Positions 19,876-27,852 of a stretch of DNA of 64,000 bases are shown piece after piece (positions within the stretch are counted from its first letter, which is position 1; the number at the start of each line of letters is the position of its first letter). This DNA comes from Salinicola corii (GTDB lineage Bacteria; Pseudomonadota; Gammaproteobacteria; Pseudomonadales; Halomonadaceae). The translations under genes were made by a program, and so were the position numbers. The notes beneath the pieces are model-generated. The model saw only the letters and a list, made by a program, of their open reading frames with translations, was not told the origin of the DNA and searched no databases. Where the stretch lies: positions 186,001 through 250,000 of the forward strand of contig NZ_VTPX01000005.1 of assembly GCF_008298015.1 (NCBI RefSeq), given 5' to 3'.

Positions 19876-20100
19876 TCAGGCAACCAGCGTGCTGATCTTG
19901 TCCGGACGGAACCCGGCCCAGTGATCTTCCCCCGCGACCACGACCGGCACCTGGCGATAGCCCAGGTTCTGAACGCGCTGCATCGCATCGGCGTCTTGGG
20001 TCAGATCAACCACGGTATAGTCGATTCCTTGCTTGTCCAGAGCGCGGTATGTGGCATTGCACTGGACGCAGGCCGGCTTGCTATAGATCGTGATGCTCAT
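19876..20100 (-). CDS. nrdH: NrdH glutaredoxin-like redoxin
   Basis: A 74-residue redoxin with the CVQC active site (residues 10-13 region) and the conserved YRQVPVVV and WAGFRPDKI segments. It reduces NrdE with electrons from thioredoxin reductase. ATG 20100 is chosen over upstream starts because AAGGA lies 8 bases before it and the MSITIYSKP N-terminus matches the family. First gene of nrdHIEF; its promoter carries an NrdR box. Confidence 0.94.
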   Translation of the reverse strand: MSITIYSKPACVQCNATYRALDKQGIDYTVVDLTQDADAMQRVQNLGYRQVPVVVAGEDHWAGFRPDKISTLVA

Positions 20101-20202
20101 GATAACCATCCTTGACAGGGAAAGACGCCATCGACAGCCGATGGTGCAGGCTATGGCGGTTGGGAAATCACGGTTTCGCACCGTTCCCGCCGCCTCTGGA
20201 AA

Positions 20203-20218
20203 ACACTATATATGGTAG
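20203..20218. promoter_or_regulatory. NrdR box
   Basis: ACACTATATATGGTAG matches the NrdR consensus (acaCwATATATwGtgt) at 13 of 16 positions. It overlaps the -10 element of the nrdH promoter. A degenerate second half (around 20232-20247) may be the partner box, but its spacing is off the usual 31-32 bases. NrdR represses nrd operons when dATP is plentiful. Confidence 0.75.
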
Positions 20219-20234
20219 CCGATGGTTTTTCCAA
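20207..20234 (-). promoter_or_regulatory. Putative nrdHIEF promoter
   Basis: On the - strand TTGGAA (20234-20229) and TATATA (20212-20207) are 16 bases apart, about 107 bases before the nrdH ATG. The -10 lies inside the NrdR box, the expected arrangement for repression. Confidence 0.55.
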
Positions 20235-20348
20235 GCATAGATGTGGCCTTTTTCTGTCAATATCCTGTGGACAATTTTGCATGGCCTGGGAGCCCGCATG
20301 ATAGCCGGCCTCCCGCGCTGTCAAGGTCTGAAATCGAGCTCGTTTCCA

Positions 20349-20382
20349 ATCAAGAACGCCGAGTGGCTTGTGCCACCCGGCG
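20349..20382 (-). terminator. Probable terminator of the 6-phosphogluconate dehydrogenase gene
   Basis: An 11-bp imperfect stem (CGCCGGGTGGC/GCCACTCGGCG, loop ACAA) followed on the - strand by TTCTTGATT, about 60 bases downstream of the stop at 20443. The T-run is weak. Confidence 0.55.
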
Positions 20383-20442
20383 CATCGAAACACCACATCT
20401 GGTAGCGCGAGGAGCCGAGGCCGCTAGCGCAAGCAGCGCGGG

Positions 20443-21345
20443 CTACCCCTTCTTGATCTCATGCCCGCCGAATTCGTTGCGCATGGCGGAGAGCAGCTTG
20501 TCACCATAGGAATCCGGCTCGCGGGAACGCAGACGCTCGAGCAAGGACAGGGTGATGACCGGCGCGCTGACCTCGAGTTCGATCGCCTCGTTCACGGTCC
20601 AGCGCCCCTCGCCGGAGTCCGAGACATAGGGCGCGATGCCCTCGAGCGACGGGTTCTTTTCCAGCGCATCGGCGGTCAGGTCGAGCAGCCAGGAGCGCAC
20701 CACGCTGCCGTGGCGCCAGATCTCGGCGATCTGGTGCAGGTCGAGGTCGAAATCCTTGCGCTCCATGATCGCGAAGCCCTCGGCATAGGCCTGCATCATG
20801 CCGTACTCGATGCCATTGTGGACCATCTTGGTGAAGTGGCCTGCGCCGTTGGGGCCGACATGCCCCCAGCCTTTGTCGGCGTCAGGCGCCAGGCTCTCGA
20901 ACAACGGCCGGAGCGAATCGACGACAGCCGTCTCGCCACCGACCATCATGCTGTAGCCTTCCTGCAAACCCCAGACGCCGCCGCTGGTACCGACATCGAC
21001 CGCATGCACCTGGCGCTTTTGCAGAGTCTCGGCCCGGCGCACGGTGTCCTTGTACATCGAGTTGCCGCCGTCGATCACGATATCGTCCTGCGACAGTAGC
21101 GGTTCCAGTTCGGTGATGAGCTTGTCGATCAGGGGACCGGCCGGAACCATCAGCCAGACGATTCTGGGCGTCGGCAACGCATCGACCGCTGCCGCCAGCG
21201 TCGCGGACGACTCGATGCCCTTCTCCGCGGCCCTGGCCATCACCTCTTCGTTAGGATCGTGCCCTACCACGCGGTGTCCGCCACGCACCAGACGCTCCGC
21301 CATGTTGGCGCCCATGCGCCCGAGTCCCACCATTGCCAGATCCAT
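20443..21345 (-). CDS. 6-phosphogluconate dehydrogenase, decarboxylating, short form
   Basis: A 300-residue NAD(P)-dependent dehydrogenase (GLGRMGANMAERL Rossmann motif at residues 7-19; DGGNSMYKDTVRR; DVGTSGGVWGLQEG; NGAGHFTKMVHNGIEYGMMQ). The length and GTSGG motif match the short, single-repeat Gnd/YqeC group (about 300 residues) rather than the 470-residue enzyme. It should convert 6-phosphogluconate to ribulose 5-phosphate. ATG 21345 has an AGAGGAG site 6 bases upstream; longer open frame to 21468 is not needed. Confidence 0.93.
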   Translation of the reverse strand: MDLAMVGLGRMGANMAERLVRGGHRVVGHDPNEEVMARAAEKGIESSATLAAAVDALPTPRIVWLMVPAGPLIDKLITELEPLLSQDDIVIDGGNSMYKDTVRRAETLQKRQVHAVDVGTSGGVWGLQEGYSMMVGGETAVVDSLRPLFESLAPDADKGWGHVGPNGAGHFTKMVHNGIEYGMMQAYAEGFAIMERKDFDLDLHQIAEIWRHGSVVRSWLLDLTADALEKNPSLEGIAPYVSDSGEGRWTVNEAIELEVSAPVITLSLLERLRSREPDSYGDKLLSAMRNEFGGHEIKKG

Positions 21346-21355
21346 AAGAACTCCT

Positions 21356-21387
21356 CTTGAGAGAGAAAGACCTTGAGAGAGAAAGAC
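21356..21387. repeat. Perfect 16-bp tandem duplication
   Basis: CTTGAGAGAGAAAGAC occurs twice back to back, immediately upstream of the ribosome-binding region of the dehydrogenase gene. It is a recent-looking slippage duplication in its leader. Confidence 0.85.
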
Positions 21388-21416
21388 ACTGCCTGTCGAG
21401 GCAGGATCGCGCTCGG

Positions 21417-22625
21417 CTAGCCCCCCGAACGCATCAGATGGCTCGCGATCAGCCGTCTCGCCGGCCAAGCCGCTTCGCCCGCCCGCAACACAGCCTTACG
21501 CAGCCATCTGGCCGGCGTTCGATCGTCGGTATACAGCCCCACGATGGCCAATGTCGCAGCGAACAGCGGCGCCGTCGCCAGGCGCTGTTCCCGTTGATAC
21601 CGACTCAGCAGCTCGGGGGACGCGATATCCTGCCCCCGGGCGTGCGCCTGGCCGATCCTTTCGGCCAGCCCCGATAATCCCTGCAGCCCGAGATTGAAGC
21701 CATGCGCGGTCACCGGGTGCATCCCCACCGCGGCGTCGCCAACCAACGCCTGACGATGACCGACGAAGCGCTCGGCATAGACGCTGACCAGCGGATAACA
21801 ATGCGGTTCGGCAACCCGACGCATGGCGCCCAGCCGGCCCTCGAAACGCCGGGTAATGTCGGCATCGAAAGCCTCGTCGCTCAGAGATAGCTGCTTCTCC
21901 ATGGCAGCCGGAGACAGCGTCAGCACCAATGATGAACAGTGCGTGTCGACCGGCAACAACGCCAGCGTATGACCGTAGCCGAACCATTCCCAGGCGGTCT
22001 GGTCGTGAGGCTCGTCATGGTGCATCCGACAGACCAGCATCTGCTGGCCATGCTGATAGATATGGGCGGGGATGCCCATGGCCCGCCGCGTGGTGGAAAA
22101 GCGGCTGTCCGCCGCCACCAGCAATGAAACCTGGATACGCTCGCCACTCCCGAGCTGAATATCGACTGCCGCGTCGCTGACCCGGAACCGTGCGATCTCC
22201 TGTTCGTCGCGCCACAGGATATCCCCCGTCCCCGGCGCCCCCGACTGCAGGGCGGCATAGGCAGCCCGACGGATTACTTGATTGGGTACCAGGCAACCGA
22301 GCGGATCATCCCGGGTGGCGCCCGGCGCAATTTCCATCGTGAACAGCGACTGGCCGTCGAAGACCTTGGCGGCACACATTAGGGCCCGTTCGTCGTGATC
22401 GATACGCGACCAGACGTCGAGTCTGTCGAGAATCTGTTGCGACGCTCGGGTCAGCGCGATCTCCCGGCCGTCGTTGCCAGGGTCCGCCATCGCCGATCTC
22501 GGCTGGCGATCGATCAGCACCGAACTCACGCCCCGGCGCGACAGCGCATTGGCGAAACACAGGCCGATCGGTCCCGCACCGACGATGGCGACATCGACCT
22601 GCGTGGTCGGGGTTGAATCATCCAT
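21417..22625 (-). CDS. FAD-dependent hydroxylase, UbiH/UbiF/VisC family (UbiM-like)
   Basis: A 402-residue flavoprotein monooxygenase. The dinucleotide-binding motif VAIVGAGPIGLCFANAL is at the N-terminus (about residues 11-27). The second FAD motif VGDAAVGMHPVTAHGFNLGL lies about residues 292-311, and the family segment DGREIALTRAS is present. The group hydroxylates the ubiquinone ring; UbiM, which can do more than one ring position, is the closest sub-type I can suggest, but UbiF or UbiH are not excluded. A tiny coupled reading frame overlaps its start (separate entry). Confidence 0.85.
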   Translation of the reverse strand: MDDSTPTTQVDVAIVGAGPIGLCFANALSRRGVSSVLIDRQPRSAMADPGNDGREIALTRASQQILDRLDVWSRIDHDERALMCAAKVFDGQSLFTMEIAPGATRDDPLGCLVPNQVIRRAAYAALQSGAPGTGDILWRDEQEIARFRVSDAAVDIQLGSGERIQVSLLVAADSRFSTTRRAMGIPAHIYQHGQQMLVCRMHHDEPHDQTAWEWFGYGHTLALLPVDTHCSSLVLTLSPAAMEKQLSLSDEAFDADITRRFEGRLGAMRRVAEPHCYPLVSVYAERFVGHRQALVGDAAVGMHPVTAHGFNLGLQGLSGLAERIGQAHARGQDIASPELLSRYQREQRLATAPLFAATLAIVGLYTDDRTPARWLRKAVLRAGEAAWPARRLIASHLMRSGG

Positions 22626-22728
22626 TCGTGCCGCTCCCTAGCCTCAATGGGGCGTAACGGTAACGGAAAAAGAGGCCACGGCGAAGCATCTCCCGTGGCA
22701 CTCTGACCTCGCCGACCGTCATGTTCAT
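22618..22728 (-). CDS. Possible 36-residue leader peptide upstream of the hydroxylase
   Basis: A short frame, MNMTVGEVRVPREMLRRGLF followed by 16 more residues, has a strong ribosome-binding site (AAGGAG, 5 bases before ATG 22728). It ends 8 bases inside the hydroxylase gene, the geometry of translational coupling. The peptide is basic and has no recognised family. It may be a leader peptide or chance. Confidence 0.4.
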   Translation of the reverse strand: MNMTVGEVRVPREMLRRGLFFRYRYAPLRLGSGTNG

Positions 22729-23037
22729 GCCATCTCCTTCATCAAGGGAACGTCGGATCCCTTCCGACACTCCCAGCCTAGACCATGACGCCGGTTGGGA
22801 GTCTCGTCATCGCATCGAGGATAGCGGCGCCAGCAAGGGGGCTATACCGAGAGCGCAACCGACAAGGTCAAGAACAGCCTGCTCGAGAAGGCCTGCGACA
22901 TGATCACCCACAAGGCCATGTCATCTTTCCTCGGCGGCTAACTTCGACCACGAACGGGTGTCCCTGCCCACTCGTATCGCGATATCGGAGCGCCCGTTCT
23001 TCGATTGCCTGTCTTCTCACGATGGCTATCCTCGGGT
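22729..23037. other. Intergenic region with a possible gene remnant
   Basis: About 310 bases between the hydroxylase leader and the convergently oriented LysR stop. On the + strand, 22825-22941 is an open frame ending in a stop and reading TDKVKNSLLEKACDMITHKA then MSSFLGG; it looks like a protein C-terminus but has no start, so it may be the relic of a lost gene. No terminator, tRNA or repeat was seen. Confidence 0.35.
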
Positions 23038-23934
23038 TCACGGTGGATCATCGATCTCGTTACGTTGCCGACAGAACTCGACGAATCGCTCGATCAACGG
23101 GCTGCGATACTTGTCGCGGTGCAGCACCAGGCTGAATTCACGGGTCATCTCCAGATCCAGGTCGATCTCCACCAGACGCCCATCCTTTAAGGCGTGCCGT
23201 GCCTCCAGCGCGGAAAGGCACGTCAGCCCAAGCCCGGCCGCAGCGGCATTGATGATCGCCTCCGCCGAATTGATCTCCAGGCTCAGTTCCCACTGTGGCA
23301 ACCGCGGAGCGATGAACCGCATGAACTGTTCTCGCGTGCCGGAGCCCGGTTCGCGCAACAGCCACGCGTATTCTGCCAGCCTGTCGATCGCCACCGGCCC
23401 CGGGGCCGCCAGAGGGTGATCGCGGGAAGCCGCCACCAGCATCCGGTCGCGGCGCCAAGGCAGCACATGGAAACGCTCTCCCGCGACGCGGCCCTCGATC
23501 ATCCCGACGTCCAGCTCGAACGCTTCCAGCGCCGTGCAGATCGATGCACTGTTGGCGATGGTGACCCGCTGATCGTGATGCCCGCTCTCGGCACGGAAGT
23601 CCCGCAACAACGCCGGCAACAGTTGGTGGCCGATCGTGTAACTGGCGCCAATGTGGAGATGCCCGCCCAGGGCATCGTTGTCGAACAGCTGCTCGATCGC
23701 CTCGCTGCGGGCCAGCAATTCATCCGCCATCGGCAGTAATCGCCGACCCTGGTCGTTGAGATAGAGTCGGTTACGATGGCGATCGAAGAGCGTGCGACCG
23801 CACTGCTTCTCCAGTTCCGCCAGCGCGATACTGACCGCCGGCTTGGTCAGGAACAGCGTTGCCGCCGCCGAGGTCAACGTACGCTCGCGCGCCACCGCGA
23901 CGAATACTTGAAGCTGGCGGAATGTGATCGCCAT
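23038..23934 (-). CDS. LysR-family transcriptional regulator (CysB/YeiE-like)
   Basis: A 298-residue LysR regulator: winged helix-turn-helix at residues about 1-62 (FRQLQVFVAVARERTLTSAA; LTKPAVSIALAELE) and a periplasmic-binding-like co-inducer domain. It is divergent from the TDT-family transporter at 24059 across a 124-base AT-rich gap and probably controls it. Co-inducer unknown; the pairing with a TehA/SLAC1-like anion channel suggests sulfite or another small anion, which is inference. Confidence 0.93.
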   Translation of the reverse strand: MAITFRQLQVFVAVARERTLTSAAATLFLTKPAVSIALAELEKQCGRTLFDRHRNRLYLNDQGRRLLPMADELLARSEAIEQLFDNDALGGHLHIGASYTIGHQLLPALLRDFRAESGHHDQRVTIANSASICTALEAFELDVGMIEGRVAGERFHVLPWRRDRMLVAASRDHPLAAPGPVAIDRLAEYAWLLREPGSGTREQFMRFIAPRLPQWELSLEINSAEAIINAAAAGLGLTCLSALEARHALKDGRLVEIDLDLEMTREFSLVLHRDKYRSPLIERFVEFCRQRNEIDDPP

Positions 23935-24058
23935 CGCTCCCTCTCTTTCGTTGAATTTAGTTCGTTAAATTTTAAAAAACATACAGTAAATAAAGTTAAA
24001 ATATAACGATAGCGCAAAATACCATAAGGTGTCTCCATCGATCATGAGGAGACCCTCC
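23935..24058. promoter_or_regulatory. AT-rich divergent promoter region (LysR / TDT transporter)
   Basis: This 124-base region is strikingly AT-rich (23950-24010: TTTAGTTCGTTAAATTTTAA and on) against a GC-rich background. It should contain both promoters and LysR sites. Several T-N11-A patterns are present; I cannot single one out. Confidence 0.5.
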
Positions 24059-25036
24059 ATGCCGACCCTGACCCAACGTCTTCAGACTGCGCCGACGCCA
24101 ATGGCCGGCCTGGCACTGGGGATCTCCAGCCTGGGCTGGAGCTGGGAGAGTTTCGCCCCCCTCGGCGGCAGAGCGCAGTTGGCCGGCGCGATAGCCGCCG
24201 CGATGCTACTGCTGATCCTCGGCGCCAAGTTCGTACTCCACCCACGCTTACTACTGGCGGACCTGGCGCACCCCATCGTCGGCAGCGTCGTACCGACCTT
24301 CGCCATGGCGTTGATGGTGGTATCGAAAACCGCCGGGGAGTGGCTGATGCCGGCCGTCGGCGTCACGCTCTGGCTCGTGGCGGTGGCGCTGCACCTGAGC
24401 TTTCTCGTCGCCTTCGTCGTGCACCGTGCGAGCGCGTTCGAACTCCATCACATGGTGCCGGCCTGGTTCGTACCGCCGGTCGGGATCATCGTTGCCGACG
24501 TGGCCTTTCCCGGCGTCGCGGCGCTGCATCCTCTGGCCATCAGCCTGCTCTACCTGGGCATGGGGCTCTACGCCATCCTGCTGCCGGTCATGATCTACCG
24601 ACTGATCTTCGCCGACGAGATCCCGGACCCGGCCAAGCCCACCATTGCTATCATGGCGGCACCAGCCAGTCTGTCGCTGGCCGGCTACCTCACCGTAACC
24701 CCCGAACCCTCACCGCTGCTGATCGCCCTGCTAGGCGGCATCGCGGTGTTGATGACCCTGATCATCTATCTGGCGTTCGTCAAACTGCTGCGCCTGCCCT
24801 ACAGCCCGGGATATGCCGCGTTCACCTTTCCCATGGTGATCGGTGCCACGGCACTTGCGAAGACAGCCGACTGGATGCAGTCCCACGGCTTCAGCGCACA
24901 CGATGTCGCGATCGTTCACGGTCTGGCAACGCTCGAAGTAATTGTCGCTACCGGCATCGTCGGCTACGTGGCCCTGCGCTATCTCGGCTTCTATCTGCAT
25001 GGCTGGCGTGCGAGTGCACTGACACGCACGGTCTGA
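24059..25036 (+). CDS. TDT-family anion transporter (TehA/SLAC1-like)
   Basis: A 325-residue membrane protein with about ten hydrophobic helices, fitting the tellurite-resistance/dicarboxylate transporter (TDT) family, which includes TehA and sulfite exporters. Family-like segments include PTPMAGLALGISSLGWSWE near the start and HPIVGSVVPTFAMALM. ATG 24059 has GAGGAG 6-7 bases upstream; an in-frame ATG at 24044 is less likely. Regulated probably by the divergent LysR protein. Confidence 0.88.
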   Translation: MPTLTQRLQTAPTPMAGLALGISSLGWSWESFAPLGGRAQLAGAIAAAMLLLILGAKFVLHPRLLLADLAHPIVGSVVPTFAMALMVVSKTAGEWLMPAVGVTLWLVAVALHLSFLVAFVVHRASAFELHHMVPAWFVPPVGIIVADVAFPGVAALHPLAISLLYLGMGLYAILLPVMIYRLIFADEIPDPAKPTIAIMAAPASLSLAGYLTVTPEPSPLLIALLGGIAVLMTLIIYLAFVKLLRLPYSPGYAAFTFPMVIGATALAKTADWMQSHGFSAHDVAIVHGLATLEVIVATGIVGYVALRYLGFYLHGWRASALTRTV

Positions 25037-25091
25037 AAAGCGGCATAAGCCCACGTAGAAGATCGCGGTGGCATGCGCCACACTCGGAACC

Positions 25092-26165
25092 ATGCCGACT
25101 TCCCTGAAAAACTCTCACTCCATGCCCGCTGCCCGCGTTTTCCGCTGGCGGCTCTGTCTCCTTGGCTTGCTGATGCTGCTGCCGCTCGAGCCGGTGGTCG
25201 CGGCATTGGCTCCCGAGCAGCGGGAGAGCGTCGTCGAACGCGCCGGTGCTCTGCCGCGTAGCCACACCTTGCTGGTCGCCGTCGACGGCGAAACCGTGAT
25301 CGACGAAGGCTTTCGCGGTCATCGGACGGACGGGACGGCCAACATCAAGTCACTCTCCAAGACGCTGATAGCGGCACTGGTGGGTGCTGCCATCGACCGT
25401 GGCGTGTTCGAGAGCGTCGATCAGCCGGTGGTCGAGCTGCTGGGCGACCGAGTGCCTGCGGATATCGATCCTCGTGTGAATGGCATCACCATCGGTAACC
25501 TGCTCTCGATGCAGGCCGGACTCGAACGTACCTCCGGCGGTAACTATGGCGCCTGGGTCGCGAGTTCGAACTGGGTCGCCGACGCGCTGGAACGCCCTTT
25601 CGTCGCTGAGCCCGGTGAACGCATGCTCTACTCCACCGGCAACAGCCACCTGCTCTCGGTGGCGCTTACCGAAGCGACGGGGCGCAGTACCCTGGCACTG
25701 ACACGCGACTGGCTGGGCGATCCGCTGGGAATCGCGATTCCTCCATGGACACGTGATCCGCAGGGCATCTATTTCGGCGGTAACGAGATGGGCCTCACGC
25801 CGCAGGCCTTACTGCGCTTCGGCGAGATGGTCCGGCAACGCGGTAGATACGGCGGCCAGGTGGTCCTCTCCACCGCCTGGGTCGAACGCTCCTGGCAGCC
25901 GCGCACGCGCTCGTTCTTCAACGGCGACGATTACGGCTATGGCTGGTTCATCACTCGCATCGCCGACCAACCCGTCTATTACGGCTGGGGCTACGGCGGC
26001 CAACTGCTCTACGTGGTGCCCTCCCGTGCCATGACCGTGGTCGTGACCTCCGACCCGACACCACCGTCCAATGGCAGCGGTTATCTGAACAAAGTCGAAG
26101 CGCTGGTCTCCGAATTGATCGAAGCGACAACAGTGACCGGAATGTCCGTCAGCTCCGATGACTGA
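25092..26165 (+). CDS. Exported serine hydrolase, beta-lactamase class C fold
   Basis: A 357-residue protein with an N-terminal signal (hydrophobic LCLLGLLMLLPLEPVVA, about residues 21-37). The SxxK catalytic motif is present as SLSK within NIKSLSKTL, and a YxN-type motif as LYSTGNSH, so Tyr is kept and the third position is Thr. A late GWGYGGQLLYVVP segment takes the place of the HTG box. Such enzymes are beta-lactamase/esterase/D-aminopeptidase relatives; the substrate is unknown. Start is uncertain between 25068, 25092 and 25122, none having a strong ribosome-binding site. Confidence 0.85.
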   Translation: MPTSLKNSHSMPAARVFRWRLCLLGLLMLLPLEPVVAALAPEQRESVVERAGALPRSHTLLVAVDGETVIDEGFRGHRTDGTANIKSLSKTLIAALVGAAIDRGVFESVDQPVVELLGDRVPADIDPRVNGITIGNLLSMQAGLERTSGGNYGAWVASSNWVADALERPFVAEPGERMLYSTGNSHLLSVALTEATGRSTLALTRDWLGDPLGIAIPPWTRDPQGIYFGGNEMGLTPQALLRFGEMVRQRGRYGGQVVLSTAWVERSWQPRTRSFFNGDDYGYGWFITRIADQPVYYGWGYGGQLLYVVPSRAMTVVVTSDPTPPSNGSGYLNKVEALVSELIEATTVTGMSVSSDD

Positions 26166-26210
26166 CGGGCGTACAAAAATCGCTTATCCCTGCCCAAAGA
26201 AAAATCGATT

Positions 26211-26224
26211 GGACGCTAATGTCC
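26211..26224. promoter_or_regulatory. Inverted repeat upstream of the TRAP operon
   Basis: GGAC-GCTAAT-GTCC, flanked by ATT and GGAAT, lies 64 bases before the dctP start in the only intergenic region of the operon. It is a candidate operator, but I cannot connect it to a regulator in the window. Confidence 0.35.
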
Positions 26225-26287
26225 GGAATCGGTTTCCTCTCATGAAGCGACTCATCATCCAATTCCAAACACAATCGAGAGCGCCTC

Positions 26288-27286
26288 ATGAAACGATCGA
26301 TGCTCGCCGCGACTTTCACGGCGTTATCCGCTGCCGCCCTGATCCCGGCCCATGCCGATACCTGGCGCATGGCCACCAAGATGCCGGTGGACAGCCCCGA
26401 GGGACAGCTTTTCCAGCAATTCGCCGAGAAGGTCAACCGCTACACCGATGGCGAACTCACCATCCAGATATTTCCTAACGAACAGCTTGGTAAAGAGGAC
26501 GCAGTCCTCGAACAGCTTCAATCAGGCGTTGTCACGATCTACGCCGAGGGCTTCAATTTCATGAAGCGCTGGGAGCCCGAGCTTGCCTGGGTCGTGGCAC
26601 CGTTCGCCTTCGACGACTACGAGCACTGGTCGCGGTTCATGAACTCCAAGCTGGTCGATAGCTGGTTCGAACAAGCCGCCGAGAAATCCGGCATCGTACC
26701 CCTCGGCGATCCCTCCGCCATCATCCGTGGCCCTTATCGCGTATTGCTCTCAAATAAGCCTGTCAATTCGCTGGCGGATGTCGACGGCCTCAAGATGCGT
26801 ATGCCAGCCAACCAACTGCTGATGAAGGTCTGGGACAGCCTCGGCGCTCAGGTCATGACCCTACCCTGGACCGAGGTCTATCAATCGATCTCCAAAGATA
26901 TCGTTCAAGCCGTGACCAGCCCCGCGGCCATGGTCGAATCGATGCGGTTCAACGAAGTGGCGCCCTACATGGCGCGCACCAACGAGTACTACCAGTCTAT
27001 CGGCTTCATGACCAACCAGGCCGCGCTAGATGGGCTGGATGACGATACCCGAGCCGGGCTGATGCGGGCCTATCGTGAAACCGGCGAGGAGAGTCATGAC
27101 GTCCTGGCCAAGGTGACCCAGGCCAGCCTCGAGCGAATGCAGCAGGAGGGTCTGACTTATACCGAACTGGATACCCAACCGTTCATCGAGCGCACCCAGC
27201 AGCGCTATCAGCAGATGGATACCGATGGCGATCTACCCGCTGGTTTCCTGCAGGCGGTCAAAGATAGTCGCGGCGCGGCGGAATGA
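26288..27286 (+). CDS. dctP: TRAP transporter solute-binding protein DctP
   Basis: A 332-residue periplasmic DctP-family protein: signal peptide (MKRSMLAATFTALSAAALIP, AHA cleavage), then the family fold with the LKMRMPANQLLMKVWDSLGA segment containing the Arg (R in KMRMP) that binds the substrate carboxylate. TRAP systems import organic acids using a sodium or proton gradient; a carboxylate ligand is expected. First gene of dctPQM-RraA-like-GGT; the stop overlaps dctQ by 4 bases. Confidence 0.94.
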   Translation: MKRSMLAATFTALSAAALIPAHADTWRMATKMPVDSPEGQLFQQFAEKVNRYTDGELTIQIFPNEQLGKEDAVLEQLQSGVVTIYAEGFNFMKRWEPELAWVVAPFAFDDYEHWSRFMNSKLVDSWFEQAAEKSGIVPLGDPSAIIRGPYRVLLSNKPVNSLADVDGLKMRMPANQLLMKVWDSLGAQVMTLPWTEVYQSISKDIVQAVTSPAAMVESMRFNEVAPYMARTNEYYQSIGFMTNQAALDGLDDDTRAGLMRAYRETGEESHDVLAKVTQASLERMQQEGLTYTELDTQPFIERTQQRYQQMDTDGDLPAGFLQAVKDSRGAAE

Positions 27287-27852
27287 ACCGCGCCATGAGC
27301 GAGCACAAAAACATTCTTCAACGTCTGGTGACAGGTGCCGACCGGGCTCTGTGGCAGCTCGGCGGCGTCTGCCTGTGGTTATGCAATCTCTGCCTGCTGG
27401 CGATGCTTTCTCTGACTGCCGCCACTTTCCTGCTGCGTCCTTTCGATGTCTCGGTGTGGTGGTTCTGGCCATGGACCATGGTGCTTTTCATCTGGCTGAG
27501 CTTCTTCGGCTTTTTCGCCATCTACGTTCGCCTCAAGGACGTGCGCATCGATTTTCTGGTCAAGCGTCTTGGGAGGGCCGGCAATATCCTCAGCCGGTTA
27601 CTCTCCGATGCCGTCGGCGCGGGCGTCAGCGTGGTTCTGCTACAGCAGGCCCCTACCGTGATGGCTTCCGCTGCCGGATTCGTCGAAGGTGCGCTACTGC
27701 CCTGGGGAGATGAGCTGCCGCGCCAGGCGCTATTCGCGCCGCTGTTCGTCTCCAGTGCACTGGTAGCGCTTACGGCTCTAACCGATATTGCCAAGTGCTG
27801 CGTTGGCCTGCCCGAGAATACTGCACCGCTCCATCCGGAGGCCGCGTCATGA
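27283..27852 (+). CDS. dctQ: TRAP transporter small permease DctQ
   Basis: A 189-residue protein with four hydrophobic segments, including the conserved VWWFWPWTMVLFIWLSFFG block and the RLKDVRIDFLVKRL stretch typical of DctQ. ATG 27283 overlaps the dctP stop (ATGA); an in-frame ATG at 27295 is possible. The stop overlaps the start of dctM. Confidence 0.93.
   Translation: MNRAMSEHKNILQRLVTGADRALWQLGGVCLWLCNLCLLAMLSLTAATFLLRPFDVSVWWFWPWTMVLFIWLSFFGFFAIYVRLKDVRIDFLVKRLGRAGNILSRLLSDAVGAGVSVVLLQQAPTVMASAAGFVEGALLPWGDELPRQALFAPLFVSSALVALTALTDIAKCCVGLPENTAPLHPEAAS

Noticed and set aside
20232-20247. Second NrdR box
   Set aside because: Only about 6 of 16 consensus bases match and the centre-to-centre distance is 29, not 31-32.
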